This document shows positions 8,626-17,866 of a stretch of 38,184 nucleotides of DNA, in pieces. A model generated the notes under the pieces. It searched no databases and was not told the origin of the DNA. It saw nothing but the letters and a program-made list of their open reading frames with translations. The stretch's first letter is position 1. The number at the start of each line of letters is the position of its first letter. The DNA lies in NCBI GenBank assembly GCA_011526365.1, contig WTIO01000007.1:1-38184 (forward strand). The letters run 5' to 3'. Made by a program: the position numbers and the translations under genes. Origin of the DNA: Flavobacteriales bacterium (GTDB lineage: Bacteria > Bacteroidota > Bacteroidia > Flavobacteriales > Flavobacteriaceae).

Positions 8626-9069
8626 CTATAATGTAATCTTATTTTTAGCCTTGGTTACGGTTGCCATGCGTTGAACTTCAACCAAATTAGAACCAATTGT
8701 TTGCTGTTGTCGTTGCAGCAGTTTTTCATCAGGCAGGGTAGAAATTAGCTTTTCGTAATTCAATAAAAGCATATTGTCAGCTTCAATGCACTTGTTGGTT
8801 TGATCATTAGCTCGTCCATTTAGAGCGGTAATCATACGCTGATTAAAATTTATATTTCGCAGTACAAAAGTTTCTGTAGAAATGTCGTGTGACCTTAAAT
8901 AGGCTATCAATTCTTGGAAAAAACGGTTTCGCAACATCCCCTGCTGATTGAGATAGCGTTTTTTTTGTGCATCCAGTTGAAGATCCGCAGCTTTCATGTA
9001 CTCTAGCTTTGCAACATTAAGTTGTTGCAAGATTTCGAAAGATATGCCAACTGTTTTTTGATCCATCAT
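8626..9069 (-). CDS. Helical protein of unknown function
   Basis: The 147-residue product is soluble and predicted nearly all helical, with long stretches rich in Gln, Leu, Lys and Glu and no proline after the first part. It could be a four-helix bundle, perhaps remotely ferritin-like, but I see no clear pair of ExxH iron-binding motifs, so I leave the function open. The gene begins with two ATG codons in a row (9069 and 9066). It is convergent with the lipoprotein gene and stands alone on its strand. A TATATTTA sequence, one base off the minus-7 consensus, lies just upstream of the start. Confidence 0.65.
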   Translation of the reverse strand: MMDQKTVGISFEILQQLNVAKLEYMKAADLQLDAQKKRYLNQQGMLRNRFFQELIAYLRSHDISTETFVLRNINFNQRMITALNGRANDQTNKCIEADNMLLLNYEKLISTLPDEKLLQRQQQTIGSNLVEVQRMATVTKAKNKITL

Positions 9070-9109
9070 CTAAATATAGTATAAGTTTACTTGCAAATTA
9101 AAAGCTGAC

Positions 9110-9913
9110 TTAAGATAGTATCAACAACTTTTTCACATTGAAGTAATCTCCATAGTGGGCTACAATTTTATTAGATAAAACAGACCCCTTAAAAGACGTA
9201 GTTTCTCCGAATTGCAATTGAGGTATCCCCAATTGTTCGGCACACTGTGAATAATAGGCTTCCCTCGGCTGATGTAAGGGAGAAACAACATTAAATACTG
9301 CATTTGTAGCTGAACGCTGAATCCAAGCCCTACAATAGGCCAAAACTTCATCTTGATGAACAAGGTTTATGGGTGCTTTTGGATTAGGAATTATTCCGCG
9401 TTTTGCAAAGCTGTGAATGGGGTGGCGATCTGCTCCAATCAATCCGCCAAGACGGAAAATGGTGGCCTTACCAGCTGCGGCTAAAATATGTTGTTCACAA
9501 GCTAACAATTGTTCTTCACTAGGGGTTTTGGGCTTGCAAGGTGTAGTTTCATCTATGGGATCACCTGCAACGCCATAAACAGAAATACTACTACAAAACA
9601 ACAAATGTGGAATAGCATACGGAGTACAATACGTCATTAGATGTGCCACAGCAGCATCAAAACGACGTGCTGGATTTTTACGTAGGCCTGGAGGCACAGC
9701 AATGATAAGTGCTGAGAGGCCTTCAAAAAACTGTGGATCATACTGCGAATGGTGCGCATCTAAAACAATCTGATGTGCTTGTAATCCCTGTGACCGTAAT
9801 GCTTGAACCCCTTTTGCAGAAGCGCGAGAGGTGCGCACCTCTATGCCCTCTTGTTGCAGTTGGAGTGCCAAAGGCATTCCCAACCAACCACAGCCCAATA
9901 TTCCTACTGTCAT
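9110..9913 (-). CDS. NAD(P)-dependent epimerase/dehydratase family protein (atypical SDR, YeeZ-like)
   Basis: A 267-residue Rossmann-fold protein. The N terminus GILGCGWLGMPLA (residues 4-16) is a dinucleotide-binding glycine motif of the GxxGxxG type. A Ser-rich strand followed by SSISVYG, and no classical YxxxK in the usual place, places it in the atypical SDR branch containing YeeZ, annotated as nucleoside-diphosphate-sugar epimerase-like. Length fits that branch. It is a single gene divergent from the CBS protein across a 105-base AT-rich spacer that contains the imperfect palindrome GTTATAATCATAAC. The substrate is unknown. Confidence 0.82.
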   Translation of the reverse strand: MTVGILGCGWLGMPLALQLQQEGIEVRTSRASAKGVQALRSQGLQAHQIVLDAHHSQYDPQFFEGLSALIIAVPPGLRKNPARRFDAAVAHLMTYCTPYAIPHLLFCSSISVYGVAGDPIDETTPCKPKTPSEEQLLACEQHILAAAGKATIFRLGGLIGADRHPIHSFAKRGIIPNPKAPINLVHQDEVLAYCRAWIQRSATNAVFNVVSPLHQPREAYYSQCAEQLGIPQLQFGETTSFKGSVLSNKIVAHYGDYFNVKKLLILS

Positions 9914-10018
9914 TTAATTTTTTTTAATGATTTTGTTATAATCATAACGAATTAATAAAGATTATAGTAAATGATTAAACATTTTTTAGTATATTATTTG
10001 TTCTAACAAATTATTATT

Positions 10019-10480
10019 ATGCCAATAAAAAGTTTTCAGGGCGCACGAGCGCAAGTTAAGAAGTCTGTACGTAAACTTTTCGTGCGTGATATTATGTGTC
10101 AAAAACTGGTGGTTTTTCGACCCGAGCAGACCATACATGAAGTGATGGAATATTTTATACAACACCGTATCTCTGGAGGTCCTGTGGTAGACCAATCAGG
10201 ACAATTGATTGGCATTATCTCAGAGGCTGACTGTATGCGTCAAATTTCAGATAGTCGCTACTTTAATATGCCCATCCTGGATCGAGCAGTTGCTAATTTT
10301 ATGACCAAAGAGGTGGAAACCATCGAAAGTTCAAAGAGTATATTTGAAGCTGCCTCCCTATTTTTCAAAAGCAAACGCAGGCGATTTCCAGTGATGGAAA
10401 ACCGTCGTTTGGTGGGGCAAATCAGCAGAAAAGATGTGGTTATTGCCGCCTTAAAAATGAAAAGCCAGTCTTGGCGCTAA
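10019..10480 (+). CDS. CBS-domain pair protein
   Basis: A 153-residue cytoplasmic protein made almost entirely of two CBS domains (about residues 22-80 and 92-150), preceded by a basic 20-residue N terminus. The signatures are DIMCQKLVVFRPEQTI with GGPVVDQSGQLIGIISEAD, and FMTKEVETIESSKSI with RRFPVMENRRLVGQISRKD. Tandem CBS domains bind adenine nucleotides and usually regulate a partner; a stand-alone pair like this is common in bacteria and its partner cannot be read from context. The gene end overlaps the end of the convergent HDAC-family gene by 4 bases. Confidence 0.88.
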   Translation: MPIKSFQGARAQVKKSVRKLFVRDIMCQKLVVFRPEQTIHEVMEYFIQHRISGGPVVDQSGQLIGIISEADCMRQISDSRYFNMPILDRAVANFMTKEVETIESSKSIFEAASLFFKSKRRRFPVMENRRLVGQISRKDVVIAALKMKSQSWR

Positions 10481-11379
10481 GCATATAATTCACGAGCCAC
10501 ACGAAAGGTGTTTGCGTGGGCTTCAATGATTACCTTAATATCAGGAGAATAGCCCCCTCCCATGCTACACTGCACGGGCAAGTGATGGTTTTTACAATAG
10601 TCCAACACCAGGGTGTCTCGGGCTTTTGCCCCTGACAGTGTCATTCCTAACCGCCCTAATTTATCGGTGGCCAATATATCTACCCCACACAAATAGAATA
10701 CAAAATCTGGCTGATGTGTGGCCATTAATTCTGGAAGCATTTTTTCTAAAATACTCAAATATTCTGCATCCGTTGTAGCGTCTGGAAACGGGATGTCTAC
10801 ATCGCTTTTTTCTTTTTTGAAGGGATAATTTTTTGCTCCGTGAAAAGAACAGGTAATCACACGAGGTTCGGTACTAAAAATTTCAGCAGTGCCATTGCCT
10901 TGATGCACGTCTAAATCGAGGATAAGAATTTTTGAAGCCAAGCCCTGATCCAACAAATATTGGGCCGCTATGGCCTGATCATTCAACAGGCAAAAGGCTT
11001 CCCCATGGGCGCGATAAGCGTGATGCGTGCCTCCTGCAATGTTTAGGGCAATCCCGTGCTCTAATGCGTGGACCGCTCCAGATATCGTACCCCCTGCAAT
11101 GCAAAATTCCCGCGAGATTAAATCTTCAGACAAGGGAAAACCAATTTTGCGAACGGCCTTAGCATCAAGGTTTAAGGATAAAAGATCAGTTACATAATTC
11201 TTATCGTGCACCCGACACACCGTGGCGGTATCCACCGCTTTTGGCGCAATAAAATCTGTTGGTAGGCAAGTACCCTCATGAAGCAGCTGTTTGGGTAACA
11301 GCTCGTATTTTTCCATGGGAAAACGGTGCCCCTTGGGAAGGGGTAGTTTGTATATAGGGTCAAATGCTACAAAAAGCAC
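10477..11379 (-). CDS. Histone deacetylase family protein (class II-like amidohydrolase)
   Basis: A 300-residue zinc hydrolase. Family motifs are seen in order: PLPKGHRFPMEKYELL near the N terminus, the active-site His pair in AGGTHHAY (119-120), the zinc ligands Asp157 and His159 in LDLDVHQGNGTA, and the third zinc Asp in CGVDILATDKLG. All catalytic residues appear present, so the enzyme should be active on acetyl-lysine, acetylpolyamine or another acyl-amine. The start is GTG at 11379; the family-typical FDP-Y motif begins a few residues later, so no later start fits. It follows metG by 8 bases and is probably co-transcribed with it. Acs in the same window is of a type controlled by lysine acetylation, but a link is speculation. 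Confidence 0.9.
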   Translation of the reverse strand: MLFVAFDPIYKLPLPKGHRFPMEKYELLPKQLLHEGTCLPTDFIAPKAVDTATVCRVHDKNYVTDLLSLNLDAKAVRKIGFPLSEDLISREFCIAGGTISGAVHALEHGIALNIAGGTHHAYRAHGEAFCLLNDQAIAAQYLLDQGLASKILILDLDVHQGNGTAEIFSTEPRVITCSFHGAKNYPFKKEKSDVDIPFPDATTDAEYLSILEKMLPELMATHQPDFVFYLCGVDILATDKLGRLGMTLSGAKARDTLVLDYCKNHHLPVQCSMGGGYSPDIKVIIEAHANTFRVARELYA

Positions 11380-11387
11380 AACGCCAA

Positions 11388-13436
11388 CTATCGGATTGGT
11401 GCTCCATTTTCGGCTTCAGCATCAGGACGAACAAAATGCAAGGTGCCTGCACTATCTTCGGCAAGTAACAACATTCCATAGCTCACCACACCGCGAATTT
11501 TCCGTGGTGCTAAATTTGCTACTACAGTTACTTTGGTGTCCACTAAAGTATTGGGGTCAAAGTATTCCGCAATTCCAGAGAGAATGGTGCGTTTTTCAAA
11601 ACCAATGTCCACCTCAAACTGCAGTAACTTATCGGTTTTAGGTACTTTTTGTACTGCTAGAATGGTGCCAACGCGTAAGTCTAAGGCGCTGAAAGTGTCA
11701 AAATTTATTTCTTCTTTAATTTCGGGAAGTGTAGTGGGTGTTTCCATAGTATTCATATTGTACAGTTTGTCCAGCTGGGCTTCAATTGCCGCATCTTCAA
11801 TTTTTTCAAACAAAAGTTCTGGAGTACCAATTTTATGACCAGAAGTTAGTAGTTCTGCTTGCCCCTCAAGTGCTGCCCAACTTATGTTTGGGAGCTGTAG
11901 CAGGTCTTTTAGTTTCTGTGCAGTAAAGGGTAAAATAGGCTCCGAAACTACAGCTAGTAATGCCGTAATTTGGAGGGCAATATGAAGAATTTCAGCTACA
12001 GCCTCAGGATCTGTTTTTATTTTTTTCCACGGCTCTTCATCAGCCAAATACTTATTCCCCAAGCGCGCTAAATTCATCAGTTCTTGACTTGCCCCCCGAA
12101 AACGGTAGTGTGTAATTTCCGTTCCAATTTTTTCTGGAAAGGCACTCATTTTTTCCAGTGTGGCAGTAGCCGTTGCAGAAGGTTGGCCTACAGGAGGAAC
12201 ATGTCCTTCGAAGTATTTGTGGGTGAGCACCATAACACGGTTGACAAAATTCCCGTAGATGGCAACCAACTCGTTGTTGTTTCTTGCTTGAAATTCTTTC
12301 CAAGTAAAATCGTTGTCTTTAGTCTCAGGGGCGTTGGCAGTTAACACATACCGCAAAACATCTTGCTTTTGGGGAAAATCTTCAAGGTATTCGTGCAACC
12401 ACACCGCCCAGTTCTTTGAGGTGGAAATTTTTTCTCCTTCCAAATTTAAAAACTCATTGGCAGGAACATTTTCGGGAAGAATATACCCCCCATGAGCTTC
12501 AAGCATTACAGGAAAAATGATACAGTGAAATACAATATTGTCTTTTCCAATAAAATGCACCAGTTGGGTTGCTGAATTCTTCCAATAGGGTTCCCAATCT
12601 TTTTGTTCGCGTGCGGCCCATTCTTTAGTAGAAGAAATATAGCCAATGGGAGCATCAAACCAAACGTAGAGTACTTTGCCGTTGGCTTCGTCGAGAGGTA
12701 CCGGAATCCCCCAATCCAAATCCCGGGTCACAGCTCGGGGTTTTAAACCGTTGCTTACCCAAGATTTCACTTGCCCATAAACATTGGGCTTCCAATCGTT
12801 TTTATGGCCTTCTAAAATCCATTTGGAAATAAAGCCCTCGTACTGATCCAAGGGAAGGAACCAGTGCTTGGTTTTTCGCGTTTCTGGTGTTGCCCCCGAC
12901 AGAGTAGATTTAGGCGCAATAAGTTCGTTGGCACTAAGGTCGCTGCCACAGGCTTCACATTGGTCACCATAGGCTTCAGGGTGCTGACAGCGCGGACAGG
13001 TTCCGGTTACAAAACGATCTGCAAGAAATTGCTGGGCTTCGGGATCATACAACTGTTCCGATTCTTGGGCCGTAAAAATATCTTTTTCGGACAACTGCTT
13101 AAAAAATTCTTGTGCTGTTTCGTGGTGAATGGAGGCTGAAGTACGCGAATAATTGTCGAAAGAAATCCCAAAGTCCGCAAAAGAAGCGGCAATCATTGCA
13201 TTGTATTTGTCAATGATGGCTTGTGGTGTGGTATTTTCTTTTTTAGCTTTTATGGCAATTGCCACGCCGTGTTCATCACTGCCACAAATAAAGGCTACAT
13301 CGCGCCCCATAGCCCGAAGGTAACGGGCGTAGATGTCCGCTGGGACATATACCCCTGCCAAATGCCCAATGTGAATGGGCCCATTGGTGTAGGGTAAAGC
13401 TGCTGTAATGGTGTAGCGTGATTTTAAGGTGGCCAT
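11388..13436 (-). CDS. metG: Methionyl-tRNA synthetase
   Basis: Class I aminoacyl-tRNA synthetase that charges tRNA-Met. The 682-residue length is that of the MetG1 form with a C-terminal tRNA-binding domain. Motifs: HIGH at residues 22-25, a zinc site CPRCQH ... CEACG (about 145-162), and KISTSK near residue 337 as the KMSKS loop. From about residue 578 a Trbp111/EMAPII-like OB fold follows ([21 protein letters not shown]), which mediates dimerisation and tRNA binding. A promoter with both elements lies about 70-100 bases upstream, inside the 5' part of the yraN remnant. The HDAC-family gene follows 8 bases after the stop. Confidence 0.97.
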   Translation of the reverse strand: MATLKSRYTITAALPYTNGPIHIGHLAGVYVPADIYARYLRAMGRDVAFICGSDEHGVAIAIKAKKENTTPQAIIDKYNAMIAASFADFGISFDNYSRTSASIHHETAQEFFKQLSEKDIFTAQESEQLYDPEAQQFLADRFVTGTCPRCQHPEAYGDQCEACGSDLSANELIAPKSTLSGATPETRKTKHWFLPLDQYEGFISKWILEGHKNDWKPNVYGQVKSWVSNGLKPRAVTRDLDWGIPVPLDEANGKVLYVWFDAPIGYISSTKEWAAREQKDWEPYWKNSATQLVHFIGKDNIVFHCIIFPVMLEAHGGYILPENVPANEFLNLEGEKISTSKNWAVWLHEYLEDFPQKQDVLRYVLTANAPETKDNDFTWKEFQARNNNELVAIYGNFVNRVMVLTHKYFEGHVPPVGQPSATATATLEKMSAFPEKIGTEITHYRFRGASQELMNLARLGNKYLADEEPWKKIKTDPEAVAEILHIALQITALLAVVSEPILPFTAQKLKDLLQLPNISWAALEGQAELLTSGHKIGTPELLFEKIEDAAIEAQLDKLYNMNTMETPTTLPEIKEEINFDTFSALDLRVGTILAVQKVPKTDKLLQFEVDIGFEKRTILSGIAEYFDPNTLVDTKVTVVANLAPRKIRGVVSYGMLLLAEDSAGTLHFVRPDAEAENGAPIR

Positions 13437-13504
13437 GAAAAAATTTTAGTAAAAATACGAATTATTCACCCCCTCCAAATAAAATGCATAACTTTAAGTG
13501 TCCC

Positions 13505-13534
13505 CAAATGTAGCGCATGAACAAAGGCCATCAA
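13505..13534 (-). promoter_or_regulatory. metG promoter
   Basis: On the minus strand a TTG (13534-13532) is followed after exactly 19 bases by TACATTTG (13512-13505), a full match to the Bacteroidota minus-33/minus-7 pattern. The start of metG lies 68 bases downstream. The minus-33 element overlaps the first codons of the yraN remnant on the other strand. Confidence 0.65.
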
Positions 13535-13785
13535 TTAGGTAAAACAGCAGAACTTTACGCCCAACAGTTTTTTGTCTGCAAAGGATATCAGCTGCTTGCC
13601 AAAAACTACCGCTATCGCAAAGCCGAGGTAGAACTCATTGTACGCAAAAACAACTCCTTTGTATGGCAATGGATCAGTTTGCACAAACAATTTCAGAAGA
13701 GGTGGAATTCCGCTTCGACATACTGTGTATCTACAAATCCAACAACCAATAGCAGGTGGATCACCTGAAAAATGCCTTCTACTGA
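13517..13785 (+). pseudogene. yraN: Decayed yraN-like (UPF0102) endonuclease gene
   Basis: The first 49 codons read as the YraN N terminus (GHQLGKTAELYAQQFF, then YRYRKAEVELIV). The reading frame then loses similarity. From 13663 another frame continues with the family's C-terminal part (MDQFAQTISEEVEFRFD, then VDHLKNAFY and a stop at 13783-13785), interrupted by a TAG at 13750-13752. Compared with usual members of about 115-125 residues, roughly 30 residues are missing, including the FVEVKTR core. The GEID motif reads AEVE. A deletion of about 90 bases plus frame change and a nonsense mutation explain this. YraN is a predicted PD-(D/E)xK nuclease of the Holliday-junction-resolvase-like type; this copy cannot be functional. 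Confidence 0.75.
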
Positions 13786-13802
13786 ATGCATTAATTGTTG
13801 TA

Positions 13803-13834
13803 TTTGTAACAAAAAGTTAAGTGTGCTATCTTTG
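13803..13834 (+). promoter_or_regulatory. Promoter of the ACT-domain gene
   Basis: TTTG (13803-13806), 20 bases, then TATCTTTG (13827-13834): both elements of the Bacteroidota promoter with correct spacing. The TTG start codon at 13852 lies 17 bases downstream, giving a leader of about 10 bases. Confidence 0.65.
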
Positions 13835-13851
13835 TATTAAAATTCAATGCC

Positions 13852-14511
13852 TTGAGAACTATTGCTTCTGAAGTTTTAGACTACATCAATAAAAAACCGT
13901 TTTTACTAAGTGCCCTATCACAAAGAATTATAAATCTTACCTCCTTAGCCCGACAGATTCAGCCTGAAATTGAAGGAGCGCTTAAAAAACCTGCAAAAAG
14001 TGGGGCTATAGTGATGGCCTTAAAGCGCATTTCTGAAAATGAAGAGTTCTTAGCTACACACAAAATCATAAAGACTTTAAAAAATATCGGCGAAATTACC
14101 GTTCGTTCTTCAATTGTAGATTACTGTTTTCGTTTTTCAGACACCTTGTTGGATACGCAAGCCCAATTTCTAAATCACATCAAGGGAAAAACAGCTGTTT
14201 TTTACACCTCCTCCCAAGGGGTAGCAGAATCTACCATTATTGTAAGTAAAAATTTAAGTGAAGAATTAGAAGCCTTTTTTAAGGAAGAACAATGCCTGAG
14301 CAAAGAGGATAATCTTTCGGCTATATCTTTAAAACTCCCTACCGAAAACGTAAAGGTTTCGGGGGTTTATTATTTTATTTTCCAACGCTTGTCGTGGGAG
14401 GGTGTTAATATTCACGAAGTCATTTCTACCGCCAACGAATTTACCATCCTCACCGACGAAGCTTCGGTAAACACGGCCTTTAAAGTTATCAAGGAGTTGA
14501 AGGCGCTGTAA
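13852..14511 (+). CDS. ACT-domain protein of unknown role (often labelled aspartate kinase-like)
   Basis: A 219-residue soluble protein. An N-terminal helical part (about 1-95) contains LSQRIINLTSLARQI and a KSGAIVMALKRI motif, looking like a small helix-turn-helix-like module. It is followed by two ACT-like segments; the last ends in VNIHEVISTANEFTILTDE, typical of ACT domains that bind amino acids. There is no kinase domain, so an aspartate kinase label would be wrong. The start is TTG at 13852: the ATG at 13847 is in another frame and stops at once, and the promoter lies just upstream. The gene end overlaps the convergent mfd end by 23 bases. A ligand-sensing regulator is a reasonable guess, not shown. 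Confidence 0.78.
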   Translation: MRTIASEVLDYINKKPFLLSALSQRIINLTSLARQIQPEIEGALKKPAKSGAIVMALKRISENEEFLATHKIIKTLKNIGEITVRSSIVDYCFRFSDTLLDTQAQFLNHIKGKTAVFYTSSQGVAESTIIVSKNLSEELEAFFKEEQCLSKEDNLSAISLKLPTENVKVSGVYYFIFQRLSWEGVNIHEVISTANEFTILTDEASVNTAFKVIKELKAL

Positions 14512-17500
14512 CTTTCAACAGCTTTTCAAATTCGTGCAGCAATTGTTGCATGGACTGCACTCCTCCCATTGTAAGTAGCAATCGTAACCCTTGGCGTGTT
14601 TCCTTTTCCTTAAGCGTAAACTTTTGATTTTGCTTTTGGAATTCTTGAACCAGGTGCCCAAAAACATCCGATTGGTAAAATGAACTGTCCTGATCGGCAA
14701 TAAAATAGCCAATACAGCTGTTGTTTTTGATATGCAAGCGCTCCAATCCTAAACTCGCTGCACACCATTTTAATGCAACACTAGCCATAAGCTCTTCCGC
14801 AGGCTCAGGCAAAGGTCCAAACCGATCTACCAATCGCGACTCAAACTCGGCCAATGCTGTTTTGGTTTTTAACTTGCTCAGTTCTTCATACAAGGTTAAA
14901 CGCTCGGTGACGGCATTCACATAGTCATCTGGAAGCAGTACTTCTAAGTCTGTGTCTAATTGCACCTCTTCTACTACTGCTTGAGGTTCTTCTTCAGATG
15001 CGTTAAAAAGGGTTTTAAATTCTTTGGACTTTAATTCAGCTATGGCTTCTTTTAAAATTTTCTGATAGGCATCAAAGCCAATGGCATTGATAAAACCGCT
15101 TTGCTCTCCACCCAAAATATCTCCAGCTCCGCGAATTTCTAAATCTTTCATGGCAATTTTAATCCCCGATCCTATTGCCGCATATTGCTCAATAGCCTGA
15201 ATGCGTTTTTGGGCATCCCGGGACATAGCACTGTGGGGAGGGGTGATAAAATAACAAAAGGCCTTTTTGTTACTTCGCCCTACACGCCCGCGCATTTGGT
15301 GCAAATCACTTAAGCCAAAATGCTGGGCGTTATTTATAAAAATGGTATTGGCATTGGGGACGTCCAAACCGTTTTCGATGATGGTTGTGGCTATTAAAAT
15401 ATCGTACTTCCCTGCCATAAAGTCGAGGAGGTTTTCTTCCAACACTTTTCCGTCCATTTGACCATGGCCAACACGAATGCGGGCATCGGGTACCAAACGC
15501 TGCACCATCCCGGCCACTTCCTTAATGTTTTCTACCCTGTTATGAATTAAAAACACCTGCCCACCGCGTTGCATTTCATACATGATGCCATCTCGAATTA
15601 GGGATTCAGTAAACCGAATCACCTGACTTTCAATGGGGTGGCGGTTGGGGGGAGGCGTAGCAATTACCGAAAGATCACGGGCCGCCATTAAGCTAAATTG
15701 CAAGGTTCTTGGAATGGGCGTTGCGGTTAACGTAAGTACATCCACATTGGTTTTTAGTGCGCGTAATTTTTCTTTGACAGCAACTCCAAATTTTTGCTCT
15801 TCATCTACAATGAGCAGTCCTAAATTTTTAAAATCTACCCCCTTACCCACAAGTTGATGGGTGCCAATAAGAATATCTACTTTCCCTGAACGCAAATCCT
15901 CCAGGGTCTCCCGTTTTTCTTTGGCCGTACGAAAGCGATTGAGGTAATCTACACGCAGTGGAAAAGCTTCCAGGCGTTTGGAAAAGTTTTGATAGTGCTG
16001 AAAGGCCAAGATGGTGGTAGGAACCAAAACTGCTACCTGCCGGCCATTGTCAACCGCTTTAAAGGCTGCCCGTAGGGCCACTTCTGTTTTTCCAAAGCCC
16101 ACATCACCACACACCAAACGATCCATTGGACGTTCACTTTCCATATCGGCTTTTACCGCTGCTGTTGCAGTGCTTTGATCGGGGGTGTCCTCATAGAGAA
16201 AAGAAGCTTCCAACTCCATTTGCATCGTACTGTCGGGTGCGCAGGCAGTACCAATTTTTTCTCGGCGTTTGGCGTAGAGTTCAATAAGGTTAAAGGCAAT
16301 TTCTTTAACCCGCTTTTTAGTTTTTTGTTTTAACGCCTTCCAAGCTGCAGATCCCAGTTTATAAATTTTGGGAGTGGTTCCGTCCTTGCCGTTGTATTTG
16401 GAAATTTTATGGAGGGAATGAATACTTAGAAATAAGATGTCACGCGCTGCATACACCAACTTTATGGCTTCCTGTTGACGTCCGTCCACATCTATTTTTT
16501 GCAAGCCTGCAAACCGCCCAATCCCATGATCGATGTGGGTGACGTAATCCCCAATTTCAAGGTGGGTTAATTCTTTAAGGGTAAGGGCTTGCTTTTTGGT
16601 GTAGCTGGATTTAAGCTGAAACTTATGATACCGGTCAAAAATTTGGTGATCGGTAAACACGGCCAGCTTGCCTTCAATATCTTCAAAACCTTCAAAAAGG
16701 GGTTTTACTTCTGTTTTATAATGTACTGTGCTATCGCTTTCTTCAAAAATGGAGTTTAACCGCTGGGCTTGTTGCGCAGAGGCACAGCAAATAATATTTT
16801 GATACCCCTTTTCGTGGTTCTCATTTAAATAGGCAATCAAGCGATCAAACTTGCGATTAAATGCAGGTTGGGGGCTCTGTTTTACAAAACACTGTGTTGT
16901 GGTCTTCAGGCTTTGTGGGGGCTGTAAATGTATGCTGCTCACCCCTAGCAATTGGTCTAACAACACTTCTTTTGAAAGGAATAATTTCTCGGGGGGAAGC
17001 TGTACGGTTCCCTCCTCTAGCTCCTGATAATTTTTTTCAGCTGACGCCATCAGTTGTTCAAGTCGTGTCGCGGTACGCTCAAGGTTCTGAAGCACCACTA
17101 CCCCTTCAGGTGCCACGAGTTCAATGATGCTTTTTCGTGTAGCGCGTTTAAACCCAGCACTGGTATTGGGCAGTAATTTTACTTGCTCTAAAGAAGCAAT
17201 AGAAAGTTGGGTACTCACGTCGAAACTGCGTAAACTTTCTACTTGATCATCAAAAAATTCAATTCTATAGGGATGTTGATTGGCAAAAGAAAACACATCG
17301 ATGATTCCCCCACGAACGGAAAATTCCCCCGGCTGAGCCACAAAATCTACCCGCTCAAAATTGTAATCAAACAAAACCTCATTGACGAAATCAATGGACA
17401 ACTGGCTTCCCTTGGCGATTTCCAAAGTGTGCTTCCGCAAGGTAGCTTTAGACACTACTTTTTCAAATAGTGCTTGAGGATAGGTAACTACAAACTGCGC

Positions 17501-17863
17501 CTTTTTGGAGTTGCTCAACGCATTTAAAACGGTGGCTCTAGAAAGTACATTGGCATTGTCCAATGTTTCAGTGGCATAGGGTTTTCTGTAGCTCGATGGG
17601 AAAAACAACACCCGCTGATCCCCCAACAGGGCCTCTAAATCGTTGAGGTGATAGGCAGCTTGCTCGCGATCTTCACAAACTAATACTGTGGTTTTTTGAT
17701 GTTGGGAAAAAGCTGTGGCCAAACGCAGAGTAAGCCCCGACCCCACTGTTCCTTTTAGGTATATAGACTTACCCTCCTGCAAAAAAACCGTTTCTAAGCT
17801 TTTTTGTGAAGGTGTTGCTGCAAAGGTGCTAAACAGCGTATCGATTGCTTTTTTTTGGCAAAT
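14489..17863 (-). CDS. mfd: Transcription-repair coupling factor
   Basis: Mfd removes RNA polymerase stalled at DNA damage and recruits UvrA. Counting from the TTG at 17782, the domains are: UvrB-like interaction modules (about 1-380), a CarD-like RNA-polymerase-interaction domain (LEIGDYVTHIDHGIG, about 405), helicase motor with Walker A GDVGFGKTE (about 559), DEEQ (about 656) and RGRVGRS, and a C-terminal TRCF domain. The TTG start gives 1097 residues but seems internal: in-frame coding-like sequence runs upstream (AIDTLFSTF, then SQKSLETVF), as the family needs before YLKGTVGS. No ATG or GTG exists there. The coordinate given uses an ATT codon at 17863; a CTG at 17836 or the TTG at 17782 are alternatives. 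The gene follows pdeM by 11 bases on this reading. Confidence 0.93.
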   Translation of the reverse strand: MCQKKAIDTLFSTFAATPSQKSLETVFLQEGKSIYLKGTVGSGLTLRLATAFSQHQKTTVLVCEDREQAAYHLNDLEALLGDQRVLFFPSSYRKPYATETLDNANVLSRATVLNALSNSKKAQFVVTYPQALFEKVVSKATLRKHTLEIAKGSQLSIDFVNEVLFDYNFERVDFVAQPGEFSVRGGIIDVFSFANQHPYRIEFFDDQVESLRSFDVSTQLSIASLEQVKLLPNTSAGFKRATRKSIIELVAPEGVVVLQNLERTATRLEQLMASAEKNYQELEEGTVQLPPEKLFLSKEVLLDQLLGVSSIHLQPPQSLKTTTQCFVKQSPQPAFNRKFDRLIAYLNENHEKGYQNIICCASAQQAQRLNSIFEESDSTVHYKTEVKPLFEGFEDIEGKLAVFTDHQIFDRYHKFQLKSSYTKKQALTLKELTHLEIGDYVTHIDHGIGRFAGLQKIDVDGRQQEAIKLVYAARDILFLSIHSLHKISKYNGKDGTTPKIYKLGSAAWKALKQKTKKRVKEIAFNLIELYAKRREKIGTACAPDSTMQMELEASFLYEDTPDQSTATAAVKADMESERPMDRLVCGDVGFGKTEVALRAAFKAVDNGRQVAVLVPTTILAFQHYQNFSKRLEAFPLRVDYLNRFRTAKEKRETLEDLRSGKVDILIGTHQLVGKGVDFKNLGLLIVDEEQKFGVAVKEKLRALKTNVDVLTLTATPIPRTLQFSLMAARDLSVIATPPPNRHPIESQVIRFTESLIRDGIMYEMQRGGQVFLIHNRVENIKEVAGMVQRLVPDARIRVGHGQMDGKVLEENLLDFMAGKYDILIATTIIENGLDVPNANTIFINNAQHFGLSDLHQMRGRVGRSNKKAFCYFITPPHSAMSRDAQKRIQAIEQYAAIGSGIKIAMKDLEIRGAGDILGGEQSGFINAIGFDAYQKILKEAIAELKSKEFKTLFNASEEEPQAVVEEVQLDTDLEVLLPDDYVNAVTERLTLYEELSKLKTKTALAEFESRLVDRFGPLPEPAEELMASVALKWCAASLGLERLHIKNNSCIGYFIADQDSSFYQSDVFGHLVQEFQKQNQKFTLKEKETRQGLRLLLTMGGVQSMQQLLHEFEKLLKVTAPSTP

Positions 17864-17866
17864 ATA
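17859..17866 (-). promoter_or_regulatory. Possible minus-7 box TATATTTG before mfd
   Basis: An exact TAnnTTTG match lies between pdeM and mfd, but no TTG is found 17-23 bases upstream. If active, its transcript would begin near 17852, inside a run of eight A, downstream of the ATT codon at 17863, and would then require translation from CTG 17836 or TTG 17782. Confidence 0.4.

Noticed and set aside
8626-9069. Ferritin-like iron protein
   Set aside because: Predicted helical and of fitting length, but no paired ExxH motifs are visible.
9914-10018. Imperfect palindrome GTTATAATCATAAC in the AT-rich spacer between the epimerase-like gene and the CBS gene
   Set aside because: Arms of only five bases in very AT-rich sequence are expected by chance; no exact minus-7 box is present.
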